Origin: Mycobacterium sp. 236(2023)
GTDB taxonomy: Bacteria; Actinomycetota; Actinomycetes; Mycobacteriales; Mycobacteriaceae
Assembly: GCF_029623955.1 (NCBI RefSeq)
Contig: NZ_JARSBP010000002.1
Span: 682,001-746,000, forward strand
DNA length: 64,000 nucleotides
Direction of reading: 5' to 3'
This document shows positions 31,000 to 41,397 of this stretch, piece after piece. The notes under the pieces are model-generated. The model did not search any database and was not told the DNA's origin. It worked only from the letters and a program-made list of their open reading frames with translations. Every line of letters starts with the position of its first letter. Within the stretch, counting starts at the first letter, position 1. A program made the position numbers and the translations under genes.

Positions 31000-31863
31000 A
31001 TGGCAGACGTTCATCACCGCTACGCCACCGTCGACGGCCATCAGTTGTTCTATCGGGAGGCCGGCCCCGCCGACGCCCCCGTCGTCGTCCTGCTTCACGG
31101 ATTCCCGACCAGTTCGTTCATGTTCCGCAACTTGATCCCCGAACTCGCCGACGACTATCACGTCATCGCGCCCGACTACCTGGGCTTCGGTTACTCCGAC
31201 GCGCCCTCGGTCGACGAGTTCGACTACACCTTCGACGCGCTGGCAGCACTCGTCGCGGGTCTGCTCGCGCAGCTCGGCGTGTCCCGGTACGCCATCTACG
31301 TTCAGGACTACGGCGCGCCCGTCGGGTGGCGGCTGGCGTTGCGGGATCCGCAGGCGATCACCGCGATCGTCACGCAGAACGGCAACGGTTACGACGCTGG
31401 GTTCGTCACCGACGGTTGGGTGCCGGTGTGGAACTACCAACGCGAACAGACACCCGAGACCGAGGCGGCGCTGCGTAGCTTCCTGAGTTTCGAAGCCACC
31501 AAGACGCAGTACGTCGCCGGCGTACCCGACGAGTCCGTCGTCAGCCCCGACACGTGGCACCACGACTACGCGCTGCTGTCACGTCCGGGCAACGACAGGA
31601 TCCAGCTGAAGCTGTTCCTCGACTACGCCACCAACCCGAAGATCTACCCGGCGCTGCACGACTATCTGCGCGCGAGTGCCGTTCCGCTGCTTGCTGTTTG
31701 GGGGGACAAGGACCCGTTCTTCGGTCCCGACGGGGCGCGGGCCTTCGGCGACGACGCCGTCGACGGTGAGATCCACCTGCTCGACGGCGGCCACTTTCTC
31801 CTCGAAAGTGACCTGCCAGCGGTGACCGGTCTGATCCGCGACTTCCTGTCGCGCCGGCTGTGA
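31000..31863 (+). CDS. Epoxide hydrolase/haloalkane dehalogenase-like hydrolase
   Basis: 287 residues. HGFPTSSFMFRN is the oxyanion region; the nucleophile position reads VQDYGAPVGW, an Asp as in epoxide hydrolases and haloalkane dehalogenases rather than Ser. The acid lies in WGDKDPFFGPDG and the His in DGGHFLLESD. Well-supported start with RBS AAGGAG. It is divergent from a CGNR regulator and may serve detoxification. Confidence 0.87.
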   Translation: MADVHHRYATVDGHQLFYREAGPADAPVVVLLHGFPTSSFMFRNLIPELADDYHVIAPDYLGFGYSDAPSVDEFDYTFDALAALVAGLLAQLGVSRYAIYVQDYGAPVGWRLALRDPQAITAIVTQNGNGYDAGFVTDGWVPVWNYQREQTPETEAALRSFLSFEATKTQYVAGVPDESVVSPDTWHHDYALLSRPGNDRIQLKLFLDYATNPKIYPALHDYLRASAVPLLAVWGDKDPFFGPDGARAFGDDAVDGEIHLLDGGHFLLESDLPAVTGLIRDFLSRRL

Positions 31864-31864
31864 A

Positions 31865-33235
31865 CTAGCCGGAAACGACGACGCGGTTGCGCCCCTCCTG
31901 TTTGGCCTCGATCAACGCGAAGTCGGCCCGCTTCACCAGATCGTCGGGGTCGGGGTGGCCGTTGTGCGTCGCCACCCCGATCGAGACGGTCACGTTGATG
32001 CTCGTGTCGCCCGCGCGGAAGTCGGCATCGGCGACGGCACGGCGGACCCGTTCGGCGGTCTCGACACTCTCGTGCAGCTGCGTCTCGACCAGCAGGACAA
32101 AGAACTCCTCGCCGCCGTAGCGGAAGATGAAATCGGTCGAACGGACGTTGTCGGACAGGATCCCGGCGAGCGTGCGCAGCACCGCATCGCCGGTGTGATG
32201 TCCGTGAATGCTGTTGATGTTCTTGAAGTTGTCGACGTCGAGCATGAAGCCCGACAGGCTCATCGACGTTCGCGACACGAAGCCGATCTCGCGCAGCAGG
32301 ATCGAAGGCAGGAACCGGCGATTCAAGGTGCGCGTCAACGCATCACGACCGAGTTCGACCTCCGACAGACCCTGGAACATGTCGCCGAGTAGAGCCAGGA
32401 TCCGGTCCACCTCAGCGCCCAGCGCCTGCAGTGCCGACGTCTGCCGACCCGAATCCGGTGAGCGCAGCGATGGCAGCAGCACATCGTCGACGCGGGCGAC
32501 GGCCTGCTTGATCTCGGCCATCTGCGGTGCGGTTTCGAACATCACCTCGGCGCGGTGACGCACCCAGAGCCCGAACGGCGCCAGCGCCAGAGGGTCGGTC
32601 GGTGCATTGTTGGCGTGGCTGTGAAGAACGCTCAGCAGGGTCGACTGCGACCACTCGAGGAGACTGGCGCGTTGCCGTTCGCGTTCCAGGTTCATGTCCT
32701 GGTCGAGGGAGAACAACCGGTAGGACTCCTCGAGGCGGGTGCGGTTGACGATGCGACGGATGCCCGAACGGCTCATTGCCGTGATCGCCCCGTCGATCCA
32801 GGCGTCGAAAAACCGCATCACGTCGTAGCAGTTCTCCCACGGTTGGGTGACGTCGTCGCGCACCAACTCGGAGATCCGGGTGCGTAGGCGCAGCGCGCCG
32901 ATGTGGACGAGATGGATCGGGATGCGCAGCCTGGCGTGGAATTCGCCGATCTGTTGCTGTCTCTGCTCGAACGCGGCGGGGTCGTTCAGTGCCTCGACAG
33001 AGAAGGCGTGCCGCAGCCACGACACCAGCTCGGTCTTCAGTCGGGTCTCGACGACAGAATTGTTCAGATACCGATGCGACTCGGTCCGCTGAAGCAAGCT
33101 CGCGTAGAAGTCGTCGACGAGGGCCTCGGCGTGGAACTGGATCAAAGGGAGATACGGAGTCGCCAACGCGATGATGGCAGGCGTCGGCGCGGCGATGACC
33201 TTCTCGTCATCGTAGGACGGCGCCGCATCGACCAC
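31865..33235 (-). CDS. Globin-coupled sensor diguanylate cyclase
   Basis: 456 residues. The N-terminal globin-coupled sensor has DDFYASL (Tyr44, probable distal residue) and IGEFHARLRIPIHLVHIGA (His100, probable heme ligand), closely matching the E. coli DosC/YddV layout with Tyr43 and His98. A helical linker spans about 170-290. The GGDEF domain has GGEEF (374-378) and an I-site RSTD (365-368) five residues before it. It should make c-di-GMP under control of O2 or another heme ligand. GTG start. No signal peptide or membrane span. Confidence 0.87.
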   Translation of the reverse strand: MVDAAPSYDDEKVIAAPTPAIIALATPYLPLIQFHAEALVDDFYASLLQRTESHRYLNNSVVETRLKTELVSWLRHAFSVEALNDPAAFEQRQQQIGEFHARLRIPIHLVHIGALRLRTRISELVRDDVTQPWENCYDVMRFFDAWIDGAITAMSRSGIRRIVNRTRLEESYRLFSLDQDMNLERERQRASLLEWSQSTLLSVLHSHANNAPTDPLALAPFGLWVRHRAEVMFETAPQMAEIKQAVARVDDVLLPSLRSPDSGRQTSALQALGAEVDRILALLGDMFQGLSEVELGRDALTRTLNRRFLPSILLREIGFVSRTSMSLSGFMLDVDNFKNINSIHGHHTGDAVLRTLAGILSDNVRSTDFIFRYGGEEFFVLLVETQLHESVETAERVRRAVADADFRAGDTSINVTVSIGVATHNGHPDPDDLVKRADFALIEAKQEGRNRVVVSG

Positions 33236-33277
33236 AGCCGAGATCCTAGTTAGTCGTTCTCAACGGTGTGTTACGGC

Positions 33278-33296
33278 GGTGGCACACTCTGCCACC
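33278..33296. terminator. Short hairpin after the sdh operon
   Basis: GGTGGCA pairs with TGCCACC around a 5-base loop, between sdhB and the diguanylate cyclase gene (both minus strand). It could be the sdh operon terminator. Confidence 0.4.
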
Positions 33297-33300
33297 CGCG

Positions 33301-33373
33301 TTCGTCAGCGCGCGGTGTTGGATGGCGCGCTTCCTCGTCGGGCTCGTCCCTCGCCCGCTTTCGTCAGCGCGCG
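33301..33373. repeat. Partial duplication of the sdhB 3' end
   Basis: TTCGTCAGCGCGCG occurs at 33301-33314 and 33360-33373, each followed within 20 bases by GCGCGCTT. The second copy encodes the sdhB terminus and stop; the first is a degenerate image just downstream of the gene. Confidence 0.45.
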
Positions 33374-34145
33374 AACATGAGCGCGCGCTTGACCTCCTGG
33401 ATCGCCTTCGTCACCTGAATCCCACGCGGGCAGGCCTCGGTGCAGTTGAACGTCGTCCGGCAGCGCCACACCCCGTCGACGTCGTTGAGGATGTCGAGCC
33501 GCTCGGCCGCCCCCTCGTCACGCGAGTCGAAGATGAAGCGGTGGGCGTTGACGATCGCCGCCGGGCCGAAGTAGGAACCCTCGCTCCAATACACCGGGCA
33601 CGACGTGGTGCAGCACGCGCACAGAATGCACTTGGTGGTGTCGTCGTAGCGGGCGCGGTCGGTCTGGCTCTGGATGCGCTCGCGGGTGGGCTGATTGCCC
33701 GACGTGATCAGGTACGGCTTGATCGCCCGGAACGCATCGAAGAACGGCTCCATGTCGACGACGAGATCCTTCTCCACGGGCAGCCCGCGGATCGGCTCGA
33801 TCGTGATGGTCAGCTGCTTGGACGCCTTCTTCGGCAGCATGTCGCGCATCAGCACCTTGCACGCCAGGCGGTTGACGCCGTTGATGCGCATCGCGTCCGA
33901 GCCGCACACGCCGTGCGCGCAGGACCGGCGGAACGTCAACGTGCCGTCCAGGTACCACTTCACGTAGTGCAGCAGGTTGAGCAGACGGTCCGACGGCAGG
34001 CACGGCACCCGGAAGCTCTGGTAGCCGGCGTCATCGGGCGACTCCGGATTGAACCGGGCGATCTTGAGCGTCACCATCACCGCGCCGTCGGGCACGGGAG
34101 GCAGCTCGGGGTCGCCGGTTTCGGGCTTCTCGAGAACGCTGGTCA

Positions 34146-34146
<1 letters not shown>
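33364..34146 (-). CDS. sdhB: Succinate dehydrogenase iron-sulfur subunit
   Basis: 260 residues. The [2Fe-2S] site is CAHGVCGSD and LACK, with Asp instead of the third Cys as in E. coli SdhB; CILCACCTTSCPVYW and CRTTFNCTEACPRGI bind the [4Fe-4S] and [3Fe-4S] clusters. It passes electrons from SdhA to the quinone site. ATG overlaps the sdhA stop by one base (TAATG). Last gene of the sdhCDAB operon. Confidence 0.95.
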
Positions 34147-35900
<1,754 letters not shown>

Positions 35901-35914
35901 TCGGCTTCTCCGTT

Positions 35915-36388
35915 TCAGGAAATCGACGCGTCGAACGTCACGAGCACGTAGGTCCCCAGCACCACGGTGAACACGATCGACAGCAGAAGCAGCGTGTTGA
36001 GCCAGAACTTCGTGGAGTCCTTGCGCGTGTAGTCGGCGATGATCGTGCGCATCCCGTTACCGCCGTGCAGCTGGGCCAGCCACAGCAGCAGCAGGTCCCA
36101 GGTCTGCCAGAACGGCGACGACCAGCGTTCGGCGACGTAGTTGAAGTCAATGCGGTACACGCCGTTCTCCCACATCAGCATGATGAAGAGGTGGCCCAGC
36201 GCCAGGAAGACGAGCACGATGCCCGAGAAGCGCATGAACAGCCAGGTGTACTTCTCGAAGTTCGGCATGCCCCCCGCGCGGCGCGGCGCACGAGGGTTGT
36301 CCAGGCCGGCGGGACGGTCGAAGCTGCGTTGCATGACGGGCGCGGGTCCGCCGCGGTCGGAGATGTGGTCGTAGGGGTTCTCAGGCAT
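35915..36388 (-). CDS. sdhD: Succinate dehydrogenase membrane anchor subunit
   Basis: 157 residues, three predicted helices: about 53-73 (GIVLVFLALGHLFIMLMW), 95-108 and 130-152. LWLAQLHGGNGMRTII contains the His expected for heme or quinone contact. The start MPENPYDH at 36388 overlaps the sdhC stop (TGATG). A longer upstream frame is out of register with sdhC and is rejected. With SdhC it anchors the complex and binds quinone. Confidence 0.9.
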   Translation of the reverse strand: MPENPYDHISDRGGPAPVMQRSFDRPAGLDNPRAPRRAGGMPNFEKYTWLFMRFSGIVLVFLALGHLFIMLMWENGVYRIDFNYVAERWSSPFWQTWDLLLLWLAQLHGGNGMRTIIADYTRKDSTKFWLNTLLLLSIVFTVVLGTYVLVTFDASIS

Positions 36389-36816
36389 CAGAAGAACCTC
36401 TCCACCATGTGCATGCCGATCACTCCGACGGACGCGATGAACAGGACGAGGAAGATGCCCGCGATCACCCACAGCATCTTGCGCTGGTGGCGCGGCCCCT
36501 CCGACCAGAAGTCGATGAGGATGATCCGGATCCCGTTGAGGGCGTGGTAGAGGACCGCGGCGACGAGCCCGATCTCCATCAGACCGATGATCGGGGTCTT
36601 GTACGTCTCGATGATCTCGTTGTAGGCCTGCGGACTGACGCGAACCAGGGCGGTGTCGAGCACGTGGACGAACAAGAAGAAGAAGATCGTCGCGCCCGAG
36701 ATGCGGTGCAATACCCACGACCACATACCCGGGTCGCCGCGGTAGAAAGTGCGGCGGCGCGTCGGCTTTGATCGCGGTGCCGGCAAATCGGTATCGGCTG
36801 GTGTAGCCGTACTCAT
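36388..36816 (-). CDS. sdhC: Succinate dehydrogenase cytochrome b subunit
   Basis: 142 residues, three helices (about 38-58, 78-100, 115-137). WSWVLHRISGATIFFFLFVH and YHALNGIRIIL are the conserved quinone/heme His regions. ATG at 36816 follows GGAGGG by 6 bases; an ATG 60 bases upstream is less likely. First gene of sdhCDAB. Confidence 0.92.
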   Translation of the reverse strand: MSTATPADTDLPAPRSKPTRRRTFYRGDPGMWSWVLHRISGATIFFFLFVHVLDTALVRVSPQAYNEIIETYKTPIIGLMEIGLVAAVLYHALNGIRIILIDFWSEGPRHQRKMLWVIAGIFLVLFIASVGVIGMHMVERFF

Positions 36817-36953
36817 AGGACCCTCCAACGCCATCGGTGGAGGCTTGGGAATTCGGTGCTGCTTACCGGGCCCCAAACCTCGGGGCGACTCTAATCCCCT
36901 TCGTACTCTTCAACGAACTAGCGTGAAGCGAAATGCCGCCGATTGGGGCCCGA

Positions 36954-36968
36954 GTTAGGGTGCCCTAT
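36954..36968. promoter_or_regulatory. Near-palindrome between sdhC and cdd
   Basis: GTTAGGGTGCCCTAT lies in the divergent sdhC/cdd gap. Its core TTAGGGTRCCCTA is shared with the perfect palindrome at 28619-28636 upstream of the LLM gene. A common regulator is possible. Confidence 0.4.
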
Positions 36969-37033
36969 CTGCGGCTTCGGGTCACGCGGCAGGGGGTTCG
37001 GAATGGATTCAGAATCGCAGCGGGAGGCGTGAC

Positions 37034-37456
37034 GTGACGACTGAAGTTGACTGGAAAATGTTGCGGCGCAAGGCAATCGACGCATCGGAGCACGCTTATG
37101 CGCCCTACTCGCGATTTCGCGTCGGGGCGGCCGCATTGGTCGACGATCATCGCATTGTGGCCGGATGCAATGTGGAAAATGTCTCATATGGCCTAGGTCT
37201 CTGTGCCGAGTGTGCAGTGGTCTGCGCCCTACATTCCGGCGGTGGTGGACGGCTGATCGCGCTGTCGTGTGTGGGCCCCGACGGTGAGGTTCTGATGCCG
37301 TGCGGGCGGTGCAGGCAGGTCCTGTTGGAGCACGGCGGCACGGCCCTGTTGATCGACCACCCCCTGGGGCCGCGCCCTCTGGGCGAACTGCTTCCCGATG
37401 CTTTCGGGCCCGACGATCTGGCGCGCAACCCGGTGCCCGCGGAGGAGACGCCGTGA
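37034..37456 (+). CDS. cdd: Cytidine deaminase
   Basis: 140 residues. Zinc and catalytic motifs CAECA (Cys and Glu) and PCGRCRQ are intact; NVENVSYGLGLC fits homotetrameric CDAs. Deaminates cytidine and deoxycytidine to uridines in pyrimidine salvage. GTG start at 37034. In M. tuberculosis deoA lies between cdd and add; here there are only about 90 bases. Confidence 0.93.
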   Translation: MTTEVDWKMLRRKAIDASEHAYAPYSRFRVGAAALVDDHRIVAGCNVENVSYGLGLCAECAVVCALHSGGGGRLIALSCVGPDGEVLMPCGRCRQVLLEHGGTALLIDHPLGPRPLGELLPDAFGPDDLARNPVPAEETP

Positions 37457-37546
37457 CCGTCGGCGCCGCGGCGCCGCAAGCGAACTCGTCGGTGGCACGA
37501 TGGAGGCATCGGCCGCTTTTGATCGACCGAAGAGGTAGGGGATCCC

Positions 37547-38635
37547 GTGACGACACCGCTGACTCTCGACAACATCAGGAAAGCGCCCAAAGCGCTGCTC
37601 CATGACCACCTCGACGGGGGACTGCGACCGTCGACGGTGCTCGAGCTGGCCCAGGAGCACGGCTACCGCGACCTGCCTGCCTCCGATGTCGACGGGCTGG
37701 CGACGTTCTTCCGCACCGCGGCGCACAGCGGGTCGCTGGTGCGCTATCTGGAGCCCTTCGCGCACACCGTCGGCGTGATGCAGACTCCCGACGCGCTGCA
37801 CCGCGTCGCCCGCGAATGCGTCGAGGACCTCGCCAACGACAACGTCGTCTACGCCGAAGTCCGGTTCGCGCCCGAACTGCACATCGACAACGGGCTGTCG
37901 CTCGATGCCGTCGTGGACTCTGTTCTGGCGGGGTTCGCTGACGGTGAGAAGGCCGCTGCCGCCGACGGGCGCACCATCACGGTGCGCTGTCTGGTCACCG
38001 CGATGCGCCACGCTGCACGCTCACGCGAGATCGCAGAGCTCGCGGTCCGGTTCCGGGACAAGGGTGTTGTGGGGTTCGACATCGCCGGAGCGGAGGCCGG
38101 TTACCCTCCCACCCGTCACCTCGACGCGTTCGAATACATGCGAGGCAACAACGCGCGCTTCACAATTCACGCCGGGGAGGCCTTCGGCCTGCCGTCGATC
38201 CACGAGGCGATCGCGTTCTGCGGTGCTGACCGGCTCGGCCACGGCGTCCGCATCGTCGACGACATCGAAGTGCACACCGATCACGACGCGACCCTGGGAC
38301 GTCTGGCATCCCTGTTGCGGGACAAGCGGATTCCACTGGAGCTGTGTCCCAGCAGCAATGTGCAGACCGGAGCTGTCGCGAGCATCGCCGAGCATCCGTT
38401 CGCTCTGCTGGCGAGACTGCGCTTCCGGGTCACGGTGAACACCGACAACCGCTTGATGAGCGATACGACGATGAGCCAGGAGATGCTGCGTCTGGTCGAG
38501 GCGTTCGGCTACGGCTGGAGCGATCTCGAGCGATTCACCATCAACGCGATGAAGTCGGCGTTCATCCCGTTCCGCGAGCGGCTCACGATCATCGACGAGG
38601 TGATCAAACCCCGCTACGCCGTCCTAGTGGGCTAG
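37547..38635 (+). CDS. add: Adenosine deaminase
   Basis: 362 residues. [12 protein letters not shown] holds the metal His pair, [10 protein letters not shown] the His and catalytic Glu, RLGHGVRI another active-site His and NTDNRLMSD the Asp of the zinc site. Converts adenosine to inosine in purine salvage. GTG start; the preceding short spacer has no trace of a thymidine phosphorylase I could read. Confidence 0.93.
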   Translation: MTTPLTLDNIRKAPKALLHDHLDGGLRPSTVLELAQEHGYRDLPASDVDGLATFFRTAAHSGSLVRYLEPFAHTVGVMQTPDALHRVARECVEDLANDNVVYAEVRFAPELHIDNGLSLDAVVDSVLAGFADGEKAAAADGRTITVRCLVTAMRHAARSREIAELAVRFRDKGVVGFDIAGAEAGYPPTRHLDAFEYMRGNNARFTIHAGEAFGLPSIHEAIAFCGADRLGHGVRIVDDIEVHTDHDATLGRLASLLRDKRIPLELCPSSNVQTGAVASIAEHPFALLARLRFRVTVNTDNRLMSDTTMSQEMLRLVEAFGYGWSDLERFTINAMKSAFIPFRERLTIIDEVIKPRYAVLVG

Positions 38636-38639
38636 GAGC

Positions 38640-39890
38640 CTAGGACTCGCTGCGCAGCCGGGACTCGACGAAGCGCTCCAGCGACTCCCACTGCGTCACC
38701 GCGTCGGCATAAGGCGCGCTCGGGCGCTTGGCAGACTCGGGGTCGAGCACGAACGCGATCACGCGGCCGAGTTCGGTGTCCGGGTCGAGCTTGGTGTCGA
38801 CCGTCGTCTCCTCGGAGTAGTCGCCGATGTCGCGCAGCAGTTCGACCGCCAGGTCGATCTGGTCGCGGTCGAGTGCGTCGGGGCCTTCGGCGAGGTCGTC
38901 GACGATGTCGGTCAGCACGTAGACGTTGTCGTCGGTGACGTCCACGCGCAGTGAACCGTCCGTCGCCGCGGTCCGGATGTCGTCATAGGTGGCCAGGTCG
39001 GACAGGTCGTGGTCGTGCTCGTCGGCGAGGTAGCGGGCCAGCGCGCGTTCGGACGGGAACACGCTGATGCGGCCGTTTCGGCCGAGGAAGATCGGCCGGT
39101 CGTCGAAGTAGCAGCGCAGCGTGAAGTAGGTGCCGCCGGTCATCATGATGCGGATCGGGTCGATGCCAACGCGCTCCCAGAAGTCCTTGTCGCTACCCAG
39201 GACCTTGGTCTCGGCCTCGGCGGCGAGGTCGTCGGCCTCCTCCTCCGTGTCGACGATGTCATCGATCACGAGGTCGTCGTCGAGTTCGGGGGCGTCCTCG
39301 TCGAGCTCGGCCTGCGCCTTCTCCGCGGCGGCCGCGTCGACGTCGGGGACGGTGATCACGGCGTCGAGTGCCTCGATCACGTTGTCCCAGCTCCGGGCGA
39401 TGATCTTCTCGATCTCGGCCCAGCGCTTGCGTCCTGCGCGGCCGGCGAACGCCTCCGCCCCTCCGCCGACGGTTCCGAGCACCGGGTTGCCGTTGAAGAA
39501 CTTCGTGACGGCGGGCAGCTCACACACCGATCCCATCGACGACACGACGGCCAGTGCCCCGTGAAGAGCGCGCACGCTCTCCTCGGTGGGCTTCTGAGAC
39601 AGCAGCTCCTCCAGCACGACGAGGTCGTGGGTGTGGTCTTCGCTCGGATCGAGCCGGTGGGCGTTGGCCGAGGTCAGCTTCTCCCACGCCGGGTGGTCGG
39701 CGAGATCGTTGTCGTTGTTGGTGCGAACGAACGCGACCAGATCGGCGACCGATTCCAGGACGTAGAGGTCCTCGTCTTTGCCGAGGAAGGCCTCCCACTC
39801 GTCGCCGTCGGCACGCCACCGCGGCGCCCACAGTGTGTACACGTCGCCCTTGGTCAGCTTCAGCCCGATCGGCACGATGTCAGCAGCCAT
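38640..39890 (-). CDS. Conserved acidic mycobacterial protein (Rv3311 type)
   Basis: 416 residues starting MAADIVPIGLKLTKGDVYTLWAPRW. It is very acidic, with an Asp/Glu-rich middle (about 195-235, DEDAPELDDDLVIDDIVD) and two similar halves: FLGKDEDLYVLESVADLVAFV near the start and FLGRNGRISVFPSERALARYLA in the second half suggest an internal duplication. No catalytic motif recognised, no signal peptide. Position next to add matches Rv3311. Function unknown. Confidence 0.82.
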   Translation of the reverse strand: MAADIVPIGLKLTKGDVYTLWAPRWRADGDEWEAFLGKDEDLYVLESVADLVAFVRTNNDNDLADHPAWEKLTSANAHRLDPSEDHTHDLVVLEELLSQKPTEESVRALHGALAVVSSMGSVCELPAVTKFFNGNPVLGTVGGGAEAFAGRAGRKRWAEIEKIIARSWDNVIEALDAVITVPDVDAAAAEKAQAELDEDAPELDDDLVIDDIVDTEEEADDLAAEAETKVLGSDKDFWERVGIDPIRIMMTGGTYFTLRCYFDDRPIFLGRNGRISVFPSERALARYLADEHDHDLSDLATYDDIRTAATDGSLRVDVTDDNVYVLTDIVDDLAEGPDALDRDQIDLAVELLRDIGDYSEETTVDTKLDPDTELGRVIAFVLDPESAKRPSAPYADAVTQWESLERFVESRLRSES

Positions 39891-40022
39891 GCGGCACAGC
39901 CTAACCACCTGCGCTGGTGGTACCGAGGGCATGGTTGGGGTAAGAGGACGGTCGGCTCACTGTTGCCGTACCGCAACCCGTTCGTCGCTTGGAGTGTTTG
40001 TCAGGCCTGCCAGGATGGCCGG

Positions 40023-40895
40023 ATGATCAGACTCGGCCTGCACGGCCTCGGTATCGCCGCGGGTGCGCAACGCACCGTGATCGATGCCGTCGCCGCGGCG
40101 GCCGAGCGCTCCGGCTTCGCAACGCTCTGGGTCGGCGAGCACGTCGTGATGGTCGACGAGTCCGATTCGCACTACCCGTACAGCGACGACGGCCGGATCG
40201 CGATCTCCGCGGACGCCGACTGGCTGGACCCGCTGATCACATTGAGTTTCGCGGCGGCCGCGACGAACCGCATCGAATTGGCGACGGGCGTGATGCTGCT
40301 GCCTGAGCACAACCCGGTGATAGTCGCCAAGCAGGCCGCGTCTCTGGACCGGATGACGGGTGGCCGGCTGTCGCTGGGCGTCGGGGTCGGGTGGTCGAAA
40401 GAGGAGTACGACGCGCTCGGTGTTCCGTTCGAGGGACGTGGGGCGCGGATGGCCGAGTACGTCGCGGCGATGCGGACGCTGTGGCGCGACGATGTGGCGT
40501 CCTTCTCCGGCGAGTTCGTCTCGTTCGACCGGGTGCGGATCAACCCGAAACCGCACGGCCGAGCGGTCCCGATCGTGCTGGGCGGCAACTCGGACGCTGC
40601 GCTGCGCCGTGTCGCCGAATGGGGCGACGGCTGGTACGGCTTCAACCTCGCCGACGTGGAGGAGGCGGCCTACCGCGCGTCGAAGCTGCGGGCGCTGTGC
40701 CGAGAAGTCGGCCGTGATCCGACCGAACTGAGGTTGGCGGTGTCGCTGCAAGACCCGGTACCGACCGACGCGATGCGATTGGCCGACGCGGGCATCGACG
40801 AACTCGTCCTCGTCGCGGGGCCGCCGGCGGACCCGATCGCCGCCGAGGCGTGGATCGCGGATCTGGCCGGAAAGTGGCTGCGGGTGCGCGCCTGA
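40023..40895 (+). CDS. F420-dependent LLM-class oxidoreductase
   Basis: 290 residues beginning MIRLGLHGLGIAAGAQ. SGFATLWVGEHVV, NRIELATGVMLLPEHNP and GGRLSLGVGVGWSKEEYDALG are the conserved blocks of TIGR03619-like F420 oxidoreductases; GRAVPIVLGGNSDAALRRVAE follows. ATG at 40023; a much longer frame reading through the opposite-strand gene is rejected. Substrate unknown. Confidence 0.85.
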   Translation: MIRLGLHGLGIAAGAQRTVIDAVAAAAERSGFATLWVGEHVVMVDESDSHYPYSDDGRIAISADADWLDPLITLSFAAAATNRIELATGVMLLPEHNPVIVAKQAASLDRMTGGRLSLGVGVGWSKEEYDALGVPFEGRGARMAEYVAAMRTLWRDDVASFSGEFVSFDRVRINPKPHGRAVPIVLGGNSDAALRRVAEWGDGWYGFNLADVEEAAYRASKLRALCREVGRDPTELRLAVSLQDPVPTDAMRLADAGIDELVLVAGPPADPIAAEAWIADLAGKWLRVRA

Positions 40896-40929
40896 GTTTC
40901 TCGCGCCGGACTGCCCCTGCACTAGGAAG

Positions 40930-41202
40930 CTAGGGCGTGCCTGCGGCCACCCTGATCAGTTGCAGGTTGGCCTGGGTCGAGTCATCCGAGAACAGCGATG
41001 AGTCGGCGGGGATGTGACAGTCGTGCACACTCCGACGGTGCTGGTTGGCTGTATCCACGCAGTCCTGGACGGCTGCCTGCTCGATGTGGTTCAGATGGCG
41101 ATAACCGGCGACGACTCCGACGGCCGCTAAGCAGATGAACAGAGCCGCGATGCCCAAAGTGATCTTCAGCGGCCAATCCAGCAGCCTCCAACGCGCGACC
41201 AT
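40930..41202 (-). CDS. Small single-pass membrane protein
   Basis: 90 residues: RWRLLDWPLK then a helix ITLGIAALFICLAAVGVVAG (about 13-33) and an extracytoplasmic part with two Cys (VQDCVDTANQHRRSVHDCH) that could form a disulfide. No family recognised. It lies downstream of the repeat protein gene, on the same strand, separated by about 195 bases and a stem-loop. Confidence 0.65.
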   Translation of the reverse strand: MVARWRLLDWPLKITLGIAALFICLAAVGVVAGYRHLNHIEQAAVQDCVDTANQHRRSVHDCHIPADSSLFSDDSTQANLQLIRVAAGTP

Positions 41203-41280
41203 GAGTGCCGACGCTAACGATGCCGTAGATAAATTCGCTGAGGAGTTCCTGAAGGTTTGCCAAGTCCCTGAAATCCCTGG

Positions 41281-41310
41281 CTCTCGTTCGCATGTAAGAG
41301 CGAACGGGAG
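41281..41310. terminator. Stem-loop after the repeat protein gene
   Basis: CTCTCGTTCGC and GCGAACGGGAG pair with one mismatch around an 8-base loop, about 90 bases past the stop of the calcium-repeat gene. Confidence 0.55.
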
Positions 41311-41397
41311 TCTGTGGTCAACCGTTCAATCACGACACGGCTAGACCCCGGACCTACCAGCTGGCTCGTTTGCGGACCCGTGGTTGCCGCTGGCCCG

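Noticed and set aside
39009..40895. Plus-strand frame of 628 codons
   Set aside because: Only its last 290 codons are the LLM gene starting at 40023; the rest is antisense to the Rv3311-type gene.
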